Of a stretch of DNA of 64,000 nucleotides, positions 1 through 8,388 are shown piece after piece. Both the position numbers and the translations under genes were made by a program. Below the pieces are notes generated by a model. That model saw nothing but the letters and a program-made list of their open reading frames with translations, ran no database searches and was not told the DNA's origin. Numbering within the stretch: the stretch's first letter is position 1; every line of letters begins with the position of its first letter. The stretch comes from Raineyella sp. W15-4 (GTDB lineage: Bacteria > Actinomycetota > Actinomycetes > Propionibacteriales > Propionibacteriaceae), in NCBI RefSeq assembly GCF_033170155.1, contig NZ_CP137079.1:1674001-1738000 (forward strand), given 5' to 3'.

Positions 1-480
1 CTGTCGACGATCCAGCTGGACTTCTTCGAGCCCGGCCTGTTCGAGCTGGAGTACACCGCCGCCGACGGCTCCCGCCAGCAGCCGGTGATGATCCACCGCG
101 CCCTGTTCGGGTCGATCGAACGGTTCTTCGGGGTGCTCCTGGAGCACTACGCCGGCGCCTTCCCGGTCTGGCTGGCGCCGGTCCAGGTGGTCGGGATCCC
201 GGTCGCCGGCGAGTTCACCGACTACCTCGACGAGGTCGCCGAGCGGCTGCGGGCCCGCGGCGTACGGGTCGAGGTGGACGCCTCCGACGACCGGATGCAG
301 AAGAAGATCCGCAACGCCCAGAAGCAGAAGGTGCCCTACATGCTGATCGCCGGCGGGGAGGACCGGGCGGCCGGAGCCGTCTCGTTCCGCTACCGCGACG
401 GCCGGCAGAAGAACGGCGTCTCGATCGATGAGGCGGTCGCGGAGATCGTCGACGCGATCGACCGTAAGGCCCAGGTCTGA
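1..480 (+). CDS. thrS: Threonine-tRNA ligase, C-terminal part
   Basis: The reading frame is already open at base 1 and gives the last 159 residues of threonyl-tRNA synthetase, which charges tRNA-Thr in the cytoplasm. The class II motif 3 region is visible ([11 protein letters not shown], with the ATP-binding arginine), followed by the anticodon-binding domain beginning near [10 protein letters not shown]. The rest of the gene lies outside the window. It is followed after 4 bases by the HIT gene, the same order as thrS-Rv2613c-pgsA1 in mycobacteria, so these genes are probably co-transcribed. Confidence 0.97.
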   Translation: MSTIQLDFFEPGLFELEYTAADGSRQQPVMIHRALFGSIERFFGVLLEHYAGAFPVWLAPVQVVGIPVAGEFTDYLDEVAERLRARGVRVEVDASDDRMQKKIRNAQKQKVPYMLIAGGEDRAAGAVSFRYRDGRQKNGVSIDEAVAEIVDAIDRKAQV

Positions 481-484
481 GCGG

Positions 485-1084
485 ATGGCGGTGCAGCGGG
501 AGCGCCCCGGGGCGCAGGACGGGCCGCCGGTCACGGTCGATGCGTCGACGTTGGCCGGCGATCCGGACGTGTTCGATCGCCTCTGGGTGGCGCATCGCCA
601 GGCGTACGTCAGTGGGGACAAGCACCCGCGGACGGACGCCGGTGACGCCTGCCCGTTCTGCACCGCCCCGCTCGGCCCGGACGAGGACGGGCTGATCGTG
701 CACCGCGGTGCCGTGGCGTACGTCCTGCTCAACCTCTACCCCTACAACGCCGGCCACCTGATGGTGTGCCCCTACCGGCACGTGCCCGACTACACCGACC
801 TCACCACGGCCGAGGTGCTGGAGGTCGCCGAGCTGACCCGGACGGCAATGACGGTGCTGCGCTCGGTGAGCCAGCCGCAGGGATTCAACCTGGGGATGAA
901 CCAGGGCGAGGTGGCCGGCGCCGGCATCGCCGCGCACCTGCACCAGCACGTCGTGCCGCGCTGGCGCGGGGATGCGAACTTCTTCCCGATCGTGGCGCGG
1001 ACCAAGGCGATCCCGCAGCTGCTCGGCGAGACCCGCCGGCTGCTGGCCACGGCCTGGCCCGGCCCGGCGGGACGGGCCGGCTGA
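485..1084 (+). CDS. HIT-family AP4A phosphorylase-like protein
   Basis: A 199-residue protein of the histidine triad superfamily. The triad HLHQHVVPR is at residues 151-159 and a CPFC pair at 56-59 is typical of the branch that contains mycobacterial Rv2613c, an AP4A phosphorylase. It would split diadenosine tetraphosphate or related nucleotides. I chose the ATG at 485 because the open frame upstream overlaps thrS and reads as arginine-rich shadow sequence. Its stop overlaps the next start (ATGA), so translation is coupled to the phospholipid synthase gene. The exact nucleotide substrate is inferred from family and position. Confidence 0.92.
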   Translation: MAVQRERPGAQDGPPVTVDASTLAGDPDVFDRLWVAHRQAYVSGDKHPRTDAGDACPFCTAPLGPDEDGLIVHRGAVAYVLLNLYPYNAGHLMVCPYRHVPDYTDLTTAEVLEVAELTRTAMTVLRSVSQPQGFNLGMNQGEVAGAGIAAHLHQHVVPRWRGDANFFPIVARTKAIPQLLGETRRLLATAWPGPAGRAG

Positions 1085-1695
1085 TGCTCGAGCGGTTCCG
1101 CCACGGGTGGCGCCGGGTGATGACGCCTCCGGCCCGGCTGCTGCTGGCCTGGGGGGTGCGTCCCAACACGGTCACCTGGGTGGGGACACTGTGCCTGGTG
1201 CTGGTCGCCTTCCTGACCATCCCGTTCGGGTGGCTGTGGCAGGGCGCGCTGGCGATGGGCGTGCTGGTGATGTCCGACTCGATCGACGGACAGATGGCCC
1301 GGCTCAGCGGTCAGGAGTCCCGGTACGGTGCCTTCCTCGACGCCACCCTGGACCGGGTGAGCGACGCGGCGGTGATGACGGCGGCGATGGTCCACTTCGT
1401 CCGGGCCGGCGACTCCGCCTGGGTGGTCGGCCTGGCCGGCTGGGCCCTCGCGATGGGCCAGATCACGTCGTACGTCAAGGCCCGGGCGGAGGCCGAGGGA
1501 TTCCGTGCGGACGTCGGCATCGCCGCCCGTGCGGACCGGCTGGTGGTGATCCTGCTCGGTCTGCTGCTGTCGGGTCTGGGCGTGCCGTGGGCCGCGGAGC
1601 TCGCCGTGGTGTTGCTCGCCGTCGCGGGCACCGTCACCGTCGCCCAGCGGCTGTCGACCGTACACGCCCAGGCGGAAGTGCTCCAGGACCGGTGA
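1084..1695 (+). CDS. pgsA: CDP-alcohol phosphatidyltransferase, likely phosphatidylinositol phosphate synthase
   Basis: A 203-residue integral membrane enzyme. The CDP-alcohol phosphotransferase signature is complete: D65, D68, G69, A72-R73, G82, D86 and D90 (MSDSIDGQMAR then GAFLDATLD). Members at this position (Rv2612c/PgsA1) make phosphatidylinositol phosphate from CDP-diacylglycerol and inositol 3-phosphate, the first step to PI and PIMs. Several hydrophobic segments follow the catalytic loop. It overlaps its neighbours by 1 base upstream (ATGA) and 4 bases downstream (GTGA). In mycobacteria the next genes are a PIM acyltransferase and pimA, whereas here lnt follows directly. PI-phosphate synthase is preferred over phosphatidylglycerophosphate synthase because of this context. 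Confidence 0.88.
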   Translation: MLERFRHGWRRVMTPPARLLLAWGVRPNTVTWVGTLCLVLVAFLTIPFGWLWQGALAMGVLVMSDSIDGQMARLSGQESRYGAFLDATLDRVSDAAVMTAAMVHFVRAGDSAWVVGLAGWALAMGQITSYVKARAEAEGFRADVGIAARADRLVVILLGLLLSGLGVPWAAELAVVLLAVAGTVTVAQRLSTVHAQAEVLQDR

Positions 1696-3335
1696 ACATC
1701 AGCGTGATCACCGGGCCGGCGCCGGTGCGCATCCCCGGGACGACGGAGCGTCGGACACCGTGGTGGATCGGCGCCGCGATGGCCGTCGCCGGTGCGCTGG
1801 CGATGCGCCTCGCCTTCCCGCAACCCGGCTGGTGGCCGCTGCTGGTGCCCGGTCTGGCGCTGGTGCTCGGCGCGGCGACGATCCCGGTCCGGCCCCGGAC
1901 GGCGGTGCTGATCGGCTTCCTCAGCGGTCTGGCCTTCTACCTGCCGCTGGTGCACTGGGCCACCCTCTTCCTCGGCTGGCTGCCGTGGGCCGCCCTCGGC
2001 ACCGTGATGGCGCTGTGGTGGACCCTCGGCTATGTCGCGATCTGCTGGCTCCACCGCTGGGCGCGCGACGCCTGGCCCGGGCCGGTCGGCCGGTGGCTCC
2101 TCACCCCGCTGGTCACCGCCGGGTTGTGGACCGCCCGGGACGCCTTGTCGAGCTCCTGGCCCTATCGGGGCTTTGCCTGGGGACGGCTCGCCCAGGCACT
2201 GGCCTGGAGCCCGCTGCTGGAGCTGGTCGGCTGGCTGGGGCTGGCCGGCACCGGCTTCGTGCTGACCCTGGTCGCCGGGTGGGCGATCCCGGTCGCCCGG
2301 CGTCTGGTCCGCCGTGGCGTACGCCCCTCCGCTCGACTGGCGCCGGTCACCGGCTGGCTGGCGCTGATCGTCGGCCTGGCCGCGATCCCCGGCTACCCGT
2401 CGGTGACGACCGGGACGATCCGGGTCGTCGGCATCCAGGGCGGCGACGAACGGGCCGGCTACTTCATGGGCGGTCAGCCCGGTGACGTCCTCGACGCGCA
2501 CCTGCGGGCGTCCGCCCTGGTGCCCGCCGACACCCACCCAGACGTCGTCGTCTGGCCGGAAGGGTCGGCCGAGTGGGATCCGGCCCAGTGGCCGCAGCTG
2601 CAGAGCCGGTTCGACGCTCTGTCCGCCCGGCTCGGCGCCCCGCTGTTGCTCGGCTCGGCGACCGAGCGGGACGGCCGGACCTACCAGTCCGAGTACGTCT
2701 GGCCGACGGCCGGCGGCAGTCGGCAGATCTACGACAAGCGCAATCCGGTGCCGTTCGGGGAGTACGTGCCCGACCGGGAGGTGTACGACAAGATCGTGCC
2801 CGGCCTGGTCGGCCTGATCGAGCGGGAGATCCTGCCGGGCACCGGCCGTGCGGTCCTCGGGCTGACCACCCGCGACGGGCGAGCGGCCGATGCCGGCGTG
2901 GCGATCTGCTACGACATCATCGACGATGCGTTGGGCCGCGAATCGGTCCGCGAGGGCGCGCAGTGGCTGGTCTCGCCGACCAACAACGCCGACTTCGGCC
3001 GCACCGACGAGCTCGACCAGCAGCTCGCGTTCGCCCGGCTGCGGGCGGTCGAGACGGGGCGGTCCCTGGTCCAGGTCTCCACCGTCGGTCACACCGCCGC
3101 GTTCGGGCCGGACGGCCGGCTGCTGGCGGAGGTCCCCTGGTACACCCCGGAGGCGATGGTGGTCGACGTCCCGCTGTCGACCACCATCACCCCGGCCGTA
3201 CGGTTCGGCGTGGCGATCCAGCTCACCGGTGCCGGGATCGGTGTCCTCGGCCTGCTGGCGGGCGCGGTGCTGGCCCGGAGCCGGCGGCGTCGAGGCCGGG
3301 GGAGCCTTCCGGCATCGCCTAGGCTGTCGGTGTGA
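1692..3335 (+). CDS. lnt: Apolipoprotein N-acyltransferase
   Basis: A 547-residue membrane enzyme that transfers the third acyl chain to the N-terminal cysteine of lipoproteins. The first 240 residues carry the hydrophobic helices, and the second half is the nitrilase-fold domain. The Glu-Lys-Cys triad is visible as E290 (WPEGS), K349 (YDKRNPVPFGEYVP) and C406 (GVAICYDIIDD). A last transmembrane helix and a basic tail close the protein. The GTG start overlaps the previous stop as GTGA. The longer open frame upstream is a shadow of pgsA. Lipoprotein substrates in this window include the xylF-like protein and the L,D-transpeptidase. Confidence 0.93.
   Translation: MNISVITGPAPVRIPGTTERRTPWWIGAAMAVAGALAMRLAFPQPGWWPLLVPGLALVLGAATIPVRPRTAVLIGFLSGLAFYLPLVHWATLFLGWLPWAALGTVMALWWTLGYVAICWLHRWARDAWPGPVGRWLLTPLVTAGLWTARDALSSSWPYRGFAWGRLAQALAWSPLLELVGWLGLAGTGFVLTLVAGWAIPVARRLVRRGVRPSARLAPVTGWLALIVGLAAIPGYPSVTTGTIRVVGIQGGDERAGYFMGGQPGDVLDAHLRASALVPADTHPDVVVWPEGSAEWDPAQWPQLQSRFDALSARLGAPLLLGSATERDGRTYQSEYVWPTAGGSRQIYDKRNPVPFGEYVPDREVYDKIVPGLVGLIEREILPGTGRAVLGLTTRDGRAADAGVAICYDIIDDALGRESVREGAQWLVSPTNNADFGRTDELDQQLAFARLRAVETGRSLVQVSTVGHTAAFGPDGRLLAEVPWYTPEAMVVDVPLSTTITPAVRFGVAIQLTGAGIGVLGLLAGAVLARSRRRRGRGSLPASPRLSV
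3320..3325 (+). promoter_or_regulatory. Leaderless -10 element (TAGGCT) for DUF881 gene
   Basis: TAGGCT ends 6 bases before the GTG at 3332, the spacing expected if transcription begins at the start codon. It lies inside the end of lnt, so the DUF881 gene may have its own internal promoter. Confidence 0.55.
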
Positions 3336-4153
3336 ACGAGGCGCGGACGGATCGGCGGTCGACGTCGGTGCGTACCGACAGCATGGACCTGTTGCGCGAG
3401 ATCCAGGCCGCGGCGGTGGACCCCGACTACACCCGCGAGCGGGCCTGGGCCCAGGGCGGGCGCGCCCATCGATGGGCCCAGCTCCCGGTGTTCGCGCTCG
3501 CGACGATGCTGTTCGCGATGTCCGCGGTGATGACGACCCGGTCGGCTCCGCAGATCGAGAAGGACCGGGCCGCCATGGTCACCGCCATCCAGGCGGCCCA
3601 GAAGCAGCAGGATCAGCTGCGCCAGGAGATCGCGGCCACCCGGTCGGAGGTGTACGGGCTGCAGCAGCAGGGCCTGGCCAGCGATGCCGGCAACGCCCGG
3701 ATCGCCGCTCAGGTCGAGCAGCTCTCGATCCCGGCCGGGGCCTCCGCGGTGACCGGCCCCGGCCTGGTCATCGTGGTCGACGACGCGCCGTCCGGGGCGA
3801 CCGACGCCCGGGTGATCGACACCGACCTGCAGCAGCTGGTCAACGGCCTGTGGCAGGCGGGTGCCGAGGGGATCGCCGTCAACGGGCACCGGCTCACCGC
3901 ACTCACCGCGATCCGCGGTGCCGGCGATGCCATCACCGTCGACTATCGTTCCCTCACCCGGCCGTACACCGTCACGGTGATCGGCGACCCCAACAGCCTC
4001 CAGCAGACCTTCATCAGCACCGACGGCGGTGTCTGGTGGAACTACCTGGAGAAGAACATCGGTATCCGGATGACCATCACCCGGCAGCAGAAGGTGCAGC
4101 TGCCGGCCGCCACCAGGGTCACGCTCCGCCAAGCGAAGGGAGGCACCCCGTGA
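3332..4153 (+). CDS. DUF881 family protein (first copy)
   Basis: A 273-residue single-pass membrane protein of the DUF881 family, equivalent in position to Rv1823. After about 50 cytoplasmic residues there is one transmembrane helix (VFALATMLFAMSAVMTT), then a coiled-coil stretch rich in Q and E, then the extracytoplasmic DUF881 domain with the family's GPGLVIVVDDAP and GAEGIAVNGHRL elements. The function is not established. Conserved linkage with the small basic protein and a second DUF881 gene suggests an envelope or division-associated complex. The GTG start overlaps the lnt stop, and its own stop overlaps the next GTG. Confidence 0.9.
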   Translation: MNEARTDRRSTSVRTDSMDLLREIQAAAVDPDYTRERAWAQGGRAHRWAQLPVFALATMLFAMSAVMTTRSAPQIEKDRAAMVTAIQAAQKQQDQLRQEIAATRSEVYGLQQQGLASDAGNARIAAQVEQLSIPAGASAVTGPGLVIVVDDAPSGATDARVIDTDLQQLVNGLWQAGAEGIAVNGHRLTALTAIRGAGDAITVDYRSLTRPYTVTVIGDPNSLQQTFISTDGGVWWNYLEKNIGIRMTITRQQKVQLPAATRVTLRQAKGGTP

Positions 4154-4482
4154 TCCCCATCATCGGGCTCGTCGTCGGCATCGTCCTCGGGATCATCTTC
4201 CAGCCCGACGTCCCGCCCGCCCTGCAGCCGTACCTCCCGATCGCGATCATCGCCGCGATGGACGCCATGTTCGGGGCGTTCCGGGCGTGGCTGGAGGGCC
4301 GGTTCAGTGACCGGGTCTTCGTCGTGTCGTTCTTCTCCAACGTGCTCATCGCCGCCCTGATCGTCTGGGTGGGCGATCAGATCGGCGTCGGTTCCCAGCT
4401 CTCGACCGGTGTGGTGGTCGTGCTGAGCATCCGCATCTTCACCAATGTCGCCGCCATCCGACGGGTCATCTTCCATGCCTGA
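4150..4482 (+). CDS. sbp: Small basic protein (Sbp, DUF1290)
   Basis: A 110-residue, very hydrophobic membrane protein matching the Sbp/DUF1290 family, which sits between two DUF881 genes in many Gram-positive genomes (Rv1824 in M. tuberculosis). Three hydrophobic helices are visible, with the conserved central AAMDAMFGAFRAWLEG segment and a C-terminal IRIFTNVAAIRR. It starts at GTG, overlapping the previous stop by 3 bases, and its end overlaps the next gene by 8 bases, so the three genes are tightly coupled. No biochemical role is known. Confidence 0.9.
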   Translation: MIPIIGLVVGIVLGIIFQPDVPPALQPYLPIAIIAAMDAMFGAFRAWLEGRFSDRVFVVSFFSNVLIAALIVWVGDQIGVGSQLSTGVVVVLSIRIFTNVAAIRRVIFHA

Positions 4483-5938
4483 CGAGGAGATCGAGGAACC
4501 GGCCGAGGACGCGCTCGCGGCCACGGAGCCGGACGAGGCGGTCGACGACCCGGAGGTCTCCGAAAGCCCGTCCGAGAACGACGGCACCACGGACACCGAC
4601 ACCGGTGCGGCAGATCCGGCCATGGACTCCGCACCCGCGGACCACACTCCTGACGACCCCACCCCCGAGGATCCGGCGGACCCGACGGACACCGAGCCGG
4701 AGGACCCCGAACCCGGGCACGACCCCGATTCTGGTCCGGTCGAGCCGCCGGCTGTCGAGGAACCCGACGCCGCGTCGGGGACCGCCGAGCCGGAGACCCA
4801 CGAGCCGGCAGCGGCGGACGACGAGGAGCTCCCGGCGGCCGGGCCGGCACCGTCCATCTGGTCGCGGGACCACCGGCCGGTCGCGGCCGAGCCGGCGCAG
4901 GTCGAGGAGGCCGAGGAAGGCGTCCCCGAATCGCCCGCCGAGGCGTCCCTCGAGACCTCCCACGATCCCGCCACCGACGAACCCGCCACCGACGAACCCG
5001 CCGCGGACCACCACGACGTCCCGGACCACGGCGACGCCGCGGGGCGACCGGAGCCCGCCGGGGCACCGTCCCCGGAGGAACGGGAGACGGCGCCCACGGC
5101 GGACGGGGCGGATGCTGCTGTCTCCGGCCCGGCCGCCGCCGAACCGGTCCCTGAGCCGGCCGATGAGCCGGTCCCCGAGCCGGCCGGCACCACGCCGCCG
5201 CGGCCGACCCTGCGCGACTGGCTGCGGCCGGAGCGCACCCAGGTGGTCGTGGCGATCGTGCTGGCGGTCGTGGCCTTCGGCATCGTCACCCAGATCCGCA
5301 CCCGTGGTCAGGTCGATTCGTACAGTTCGCTGCGCCAGTCGGACCTGGTCGGGATGCTCGACGGGCTCAACCAGGAGTCCCAGCGGCTGCAGAGCGAGCT
5401 GGAATCCCTGCAGACCGCCCGCGACCAGCTCCAGTCGGGCCAGGACAACGAGGCCCTGGCCCGCGCCCAGGCCGAGGACCGGTTGACCGCACTGGGCATC
5501 CTCGCCGGCACCATCCCCGCCCACGGGCCGGGGATCACCATCACCATCACTGACCCTCAAGGAAAGGTGAAGCCGGCGATGATCCTCGACGCCCTGGAGG
5601 AGATGCGCGATGCCGGCGGCGAGGTGATGCAGATCAACGGCCGGATCAGGGTGGTGGCCAGCACCTGGGTCGGCAGCGGCGCCTCGGGCATCGTGGTCGA
5701 CGGCCAGGCGGTGTCGACGCCGATCACCCTGGAGGTCATCGGCGACGCGCACGCCCTGGAGGAGGCAGCCCGGTTCCGGGGCGGCCTGGTCAGCCAGATC
5801 ACCGATCCACGGGTCGGCGGACAGGTCACCATCGTCCAGTCGGACAACCTGTCGATCACGTCCCTGCACACCGTGCGGTCCCCACAGTTCGCCCGTACGG
5901 ACCAGAGCGCCGGGACAGGGACGGGCAAGGGCAACTGA
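4475..5938 (+). CDS. DUF881 family protein (second copy) with long acidic N-terminus
   Basis: A 487-residue membrane protein equivalent in position to Rv1825. Roughly the first 245 residues are low-complexity and very rich in E, D, P and A, with short repeats such as ATDEPATDEPA and EPVPEPADEPVPEPAG. Then come a basic stretch, one transmembrane helix (QVVVAIVLAVVAFGIVTQI), a coiled-coil, and the DUF881 domain (HGPGITITITDPQGK, GEVMQINGRIRVVASTW). The acidic region is longer than in mycobacterial relatives and is probably a disordered cytoplasmic arm. I chose ATG 4475. A start 30 bases earlier at 4445 is possible but lies well inside sbp. Confidence 0.88.
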   Translation: MPDEEIEEPAEDALAATEPDEAVDDPEVSESPSENDGTTDTDTGAADPAMDSAPADHTPDDPTPEDPADPTDTEPEDPEPGHDPDSGPVEPPAVEEPDAASGTAEPETHEPAAADDEELPAAGPAPSIWSRDHRPVAAEPAQVEEAEEGVPESPAEASLETSHDPATDEPATDEPAADHHDVPDHGDAAGRPEPAGAPSPEERETAPTADGADAAVSGPAAAEPVPEPADEPVPEPAGTTPPRPTLRDWLRPERTQVVVAIVLAVVAFGIVTQIRTRGQVDSYSSLRQSDLVGMLDGLNQESQRLQSELESLQTARDQLQSGQDNEALARAQAEDRLTALGILAGTIPAHGPGITITITDPQGKVKPAMILDALEEMRDAGGEVMQINGRIRVVASTWVGSGASGIVVDGQAVSTPITLEVIGDAHALEEAARFRGGLVSQITDPRVGGQVTIVQSDNLSITSLHTVRSPQFARTDQSAGTGTGKGN

Positions 5939-5947
5939 TCGACCGAC

Positions 5948-5964
5948 CGCCGGCGTGTCCGGCG
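5948..5964 (+). terminator. Possible hairpin terminator after second DUF881 gene
   Basis: A perfect 6-bp stem CGCCGG/CCGGCG around a 5-base loop starts 9 bases after the stop, with no T-run. It separates the DUF881 chain from gcvH, which has its own promoter. Confidence 0.35.
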
Positions 5965-6001
5965 CCTCATCGCCGGGCGGGCGTCCCGCATCTCTCGGCA
6001 T

Positions 6002-6007
6002 TAGGCT
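6002..6007 (+). promoter_or_regulatory. -10 element (TAGGCT) for gcvH
   Basis: TAGGCT places a transcription start near 6013-6016, giving a leader of about 40 bases that contains AGGAGG at 6045-6050, 4 bases before the ATG at 6055. This start is preferred over an in-frame GTG at 6016. Confidence 0.5.
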
Positions 6008-6054
6008 AAGGTTCAGTGTTCAGCGACGATGGTCACCCAGACCCAGGAGGACGG

Positions 6055-6435
6055 ATGGAGCTCCCCGAGGACCTCAAGTACAGCGAGGAACACCTGTGGG
6101 TCCGGTCAGGAAACGGGCGATCGGTCCGGGTCGGCTTCACCGAGTACGCCGCCGACCAGCTCCGGGAAGTCGTCTCCATCGAGCTGCCGACCGTGGACGA
6201 CGAGGTGGCCGTCGGTGACGTCGTCGGCGAGGTGGAATCGGTGAAGAGCAACGGTGACATCATCTGTCCGGTCGCCGGCGTGGTCACCCACATCAATCTC
6301 GACCTCGACGCGAACACCGAGCTGGTGAACGACGACCCGTACGGCGATGGCTGGCTGTTCGAGGTCGACCTCAGCGACGGCGACGTCGATGACCTGCTCG
6401 ACGCCGATGCGTACGCCGACCTGATCGAGTCCTGA
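6055..6435 (+). CDS. gcvH: Glycine cleavage system H protein
   Basis: A 126-residue lipoyl-carrier protein. The lipoylated lysine is K64 in GEVESVKSNGDI, and the family's LKYSEEHLWVR opening is clear. H protein shuttles the aminomethyl group between the P, T and L proteins of glycine cleavage. No P or T protein gene is nearby. The gene sits instead in the conserved actinobacterial block ahead of the FHA gene (Rv1826-Rv1827 order). The canonical AGGAGG fixes the start. Length is normal for the family. Confidence 0.96.
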   Translation: MELPEDLKYSEEHLWVRSGNGRSVRVGFTEYAADQLREVVSIELPTVDDEVAVGDVVGEVESVKSNGDIICPVAGVVTHINLDLDANTELVNDDPYGDGWLFEVDLSDGDVDDLLDADAYADLIES

Positions 6436-6468
6436 AAGCTCACCCCCGAGACCAAGGAACTGACTGAC

Positions 6469-6954
6469 ATGTTGTGCCCCTCCTGCGGCCACCTGAACAC
6501 CGAAGGCAGCAAGTTCTGCTCGCAATGCGGCGAGCCGTTGGTCACGGTGTCCGAAACCACCAAGGTCATCCCCGCATTCACCGAGGACAACGACCTCGAC
6601 GAGCTCAACTCCGACGAGAAGACGGCGGTCACCGCGCTGCCGACGGGCTCCTCACTGCTCGTCGTGCGGCGTGGACCGAACGCCGGCGCCCGCTTCCTGC
6701 TGGATCGCGACGAGATCACCGCCGGCCGTCACCCGCGGTCCGACATCTTCCTCGATGACATCACGGTGTCGCGGCACCACGTGACCTTCCTGCGCCGTCC
6801 GGAGGGCATCGTGCTGCGAGACGTCGGCAGTCTCAACGGGACCTACGTCAACCGGACGCTGGTCGACGGTGACGTCGTCCTCAAGGACGGGGACGAGGTG
6901 CAGATCGGCAAGTTCCGGATGATCTACTTCACCGGCGGACGCGGCTCCCGCTGA
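6469..6954 (+). CDS. garA: Zinc-ribbon plus FHA protein, GarA/OdhI-like
   Basis: A 161-residue cytoplasmic protein. Residues 3-20 form a zinc ribbon (C3xxC6 and C17xxC20), absent from classical M. tuberculosis GarA. Residues 28-31 read SETT, resembling the ETT phospho-acceptor segment. The FHA domain spans about 62-155, with GRHPRSD near 86, SRHH at 101-104 and SLNGTYVN near 121. GarA/OdhI relatives bind and restrain 2-oxoglutarate dehydrogenase and control glutamate metabolism in response to Ser/Thr kinases. That role is inferred from gene order (Rv1827 position) and the ETT segment. Its stop overlaps the next start as ATGA. Confidence 0.85.
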   Translation: MLCPSCGHLNTEGSKFCSQCGEPLVTVSETTKVIPAFTEDNDLDELNSDEKTAVTALPTGSSLLVVRRGPNAGARFLLDRDEITAGRHPRSDIFLDDITVSRHHVTFLRRPEGIVLRDVGSLNGTYVNRTLVDGDVVLKDGDEVQIGKFRMIYFTGGRGSR

Positions 6955-7763
6955 TGACGGAGGCCCGACACTCGATCGGGTGGGTGGTCAAGGAACTCAC
7001 GCCCGAGTTCCCCGATCTGTCGATCTCCAAGATCCGTTACCTGGAGACCGAAGGACTGCTGAGCCCCGAGAGAGCTCCCTCCGGGTACCGCAAGTACTCG
7101 GAGGGGGATGTCAAGCGCCTGCACTACATCCTCACCATGCAGCGGACGCATTATCTGCCGCTGAAGGTCATCCGCGAACATCTCGACCAGATCGACCGGG
7201 GACTCACCCCGCCGAGGATCGATACCCCCAGCCCTGGTGTCCCCGACCCGCCCCCCGAACCGGTGGCCGCACCGTCCCGGCGCCCGGCGAACGGCGTCGA
7301 CCCGCGCGGTGCGGGCGACTCTCGCGGCGGTGTCGACTCTCGCGGCGGTGTCGACCCGCGCGGGGGCGGCGATCCGCCGGCCCGACAGCAGGAGCCCCGC
7401 AAGCGGCGCCCGGTCCGGCTCAGCCGCGCGGAGCTGATCGAGAAGTCCGGCCTGGCGGAGCCGGTGCTGGCAGAGCTGGAGCGCCTTCTGGTGATCACCC
7501 CACGGCGCGGCACCCACTACTACGACCAGGACGCCTTCGCCGTGGCGGTGGCGGCCAAGCAACTCGCGAGTTTCGGCATCGACCCGCGGCACCTGCGCCA
7601 GATCAAGATCGCGGCCGACAAGGAGGTCGGGCTGATCAACCAGGCCACCGCCGCGCATACCCGGCGGGGCAGTTCCCGCCAGACGATCGAGGAACTCACC
7701 CGGCTGATCAACGTGACACACCTCGCGATGGTGCGCTCCGGGGTGCAGCGCGAGCTCGGCTGA
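6954..7763 (+). CDS. ftsR: MerR-family regulator, FtsR-like
   Basis: A 269-residue DNA-binding protein. The N-terminal MerR helix-turn-helix (ISKIRYLETEGLLSPERAPSGYRKYSEGDV) is clear. After a glycine/arginine/aspartate-rich linker (about residues 90-155) comes a second conserved domain (RAELIEKSGLAEPVLAELERLLVI...QTIEELTRL). Its place between the FHA gene and the bifunctional nuclease matches Rv1828 and corynebacterial FtsR, a regulator of ftsZ. The linker carries four 18-bp repeats. It is translationally coupled to the FHA gene. Confidence 0.88.
   Translation: MTEARHSIGWVVKELTPEFPDLSISKIRYLETEGLLSPERAPSGYRKYSEGDVKRLHYILTMQRTHYLPLKVIREHLDQIDRGLTPPRIDTPSPGVPDPPPEPVAAPSRRPANGVDPRGAGDSRGGVDSRGGVDPRGGGDPPARQQEPRKRRPVRLSRAELIEKSGLAEPVLAELERLLVITPRRGTHYYDQDAFAVAVAAKQLASFGIDPRHLRQIKIAADKEVGLINQATAAHTRRGSSRQTIEELTRLINVTHLAMVRSGVQRELG
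7299..7370 (+). repeat. Four tandem 18-bp repeats in the ftsR-like linker
   Basis: Four 18-bp units run head to tail. The second and third (7317-7334 and 7335-7352, GACTCTCGCGGCGGTGTC) are identical, and the first and fourth are diverged. Each unit encodes one D-[PS]-R-G-[AG]-[AGV] hexapeptide, so copy-number change would keep the reading frame. Confidence 0.85.
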
Positions 7764-7836
7764 CCGCGCCGGACCGTTCCCGATCCGACCGGACGACCCG
7801 TCCGGACCGAGGGCTGGCGCGGGTGACACCCGCGGG

Positions 7837-7842
7837 TAGTGT
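7837..7842 (+). promoter_or_regulatory. Leaderless -10 element (TAGTGT) for bifunctional nuclease gene
   Basis: TAGTGT ends 6 bases before ATG 7849, and no Shine-Dalgarno sequence is present between them. Confidence 0.55.
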
Positions 7843-7848
7843 GGGGCC

Positions 7849-8388
7849 ATGCGCGAGATGGACGTGGTCGGAGTTCGTGCCCAGATGCCGAACAACGAAC
7901 CCATCGTGTTGTTGCGGGAGGTCGGTGGTCACCGGATGATCCCGATCTGGATCGGTTGGAACGAGGCGAACGCCATCGCCGAGGCCCTCGAGGGGCTGCG
8001 GCCACCGCGTCCGCTGACCCACGACCTGATGATCGACACTCTCGCCGGACTGGGCCACACCCTCAAGGAAGTGCACATCACCGAGCTCGAGGGTGGCACC
8101 TTCTACGCCGTCCTGCTGGTCGACGGCGTGGAGATCAGCGCCCGTCCCTCCGATGCCATCGCACTCGCCCTACGGTGCCAGGCGCCGGTCTACTGTGCCG
8201 AGGACGTCCTCGAAGCGGCGGGCTTCGAGGAGGAGGAAGAGGCCGAGGAAGAGGTCGAGAAGTTCCGCGAGTTCCTCGACCACGTCAGCGCCGACGACTT
8301 CAGCGATGAGGAGGGGAACGGCGGGGAGGCCACCCCGCCGGGGGAGGAGGACTCGCCGGGGGATGCCGACGACGACGGGCCGGCGTAG
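7849..8388 (+). CDS. Bifunctional nuclease family protein (DUF151)
   Basis: A 179-residue protein of the bifunctional nuclease/DUF151 family, in the position of Rv1829. The family core MREMDVVGVRAQMPNNEPIVLLRE and the RPSDAIALALR segment are visible over about the first 130 residues. The last 45 residues are an acidic tail of E, D, P and G. Plant and algal relatives have RNase and DNase activity, but the role of the bacterial proteins is unsettled. The start has no ribosome-binding site but sits 6 bases after a -10 hexamer, so the mRNA is probably leaderless. Confidence 0.88.
   Translation: MREMDVVGVRAQMPNNEPIVLLREVGGHRMIPIWIGWNEANAIAEALEGLRPPRPLTHDLMIDTLAGLGHTLKEVHITELEGGTFYAVLLVDGVEISARPSDAIALALRCQAPVYCAEDVLEAAGFEEEEEAEEEVEKFREFLDHVSADDFSDEEGNGGEATPPGEEDSPGDADDDGPA

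Noticed and set aside
6016-6054. GTG 6016 as a leaderless start for gcvH, adding 13 residues
   Set aside because: Spacing to TAGGCT is 8, the extra residues are not family-like, and AGGAGG directly precedes ATG 6055.
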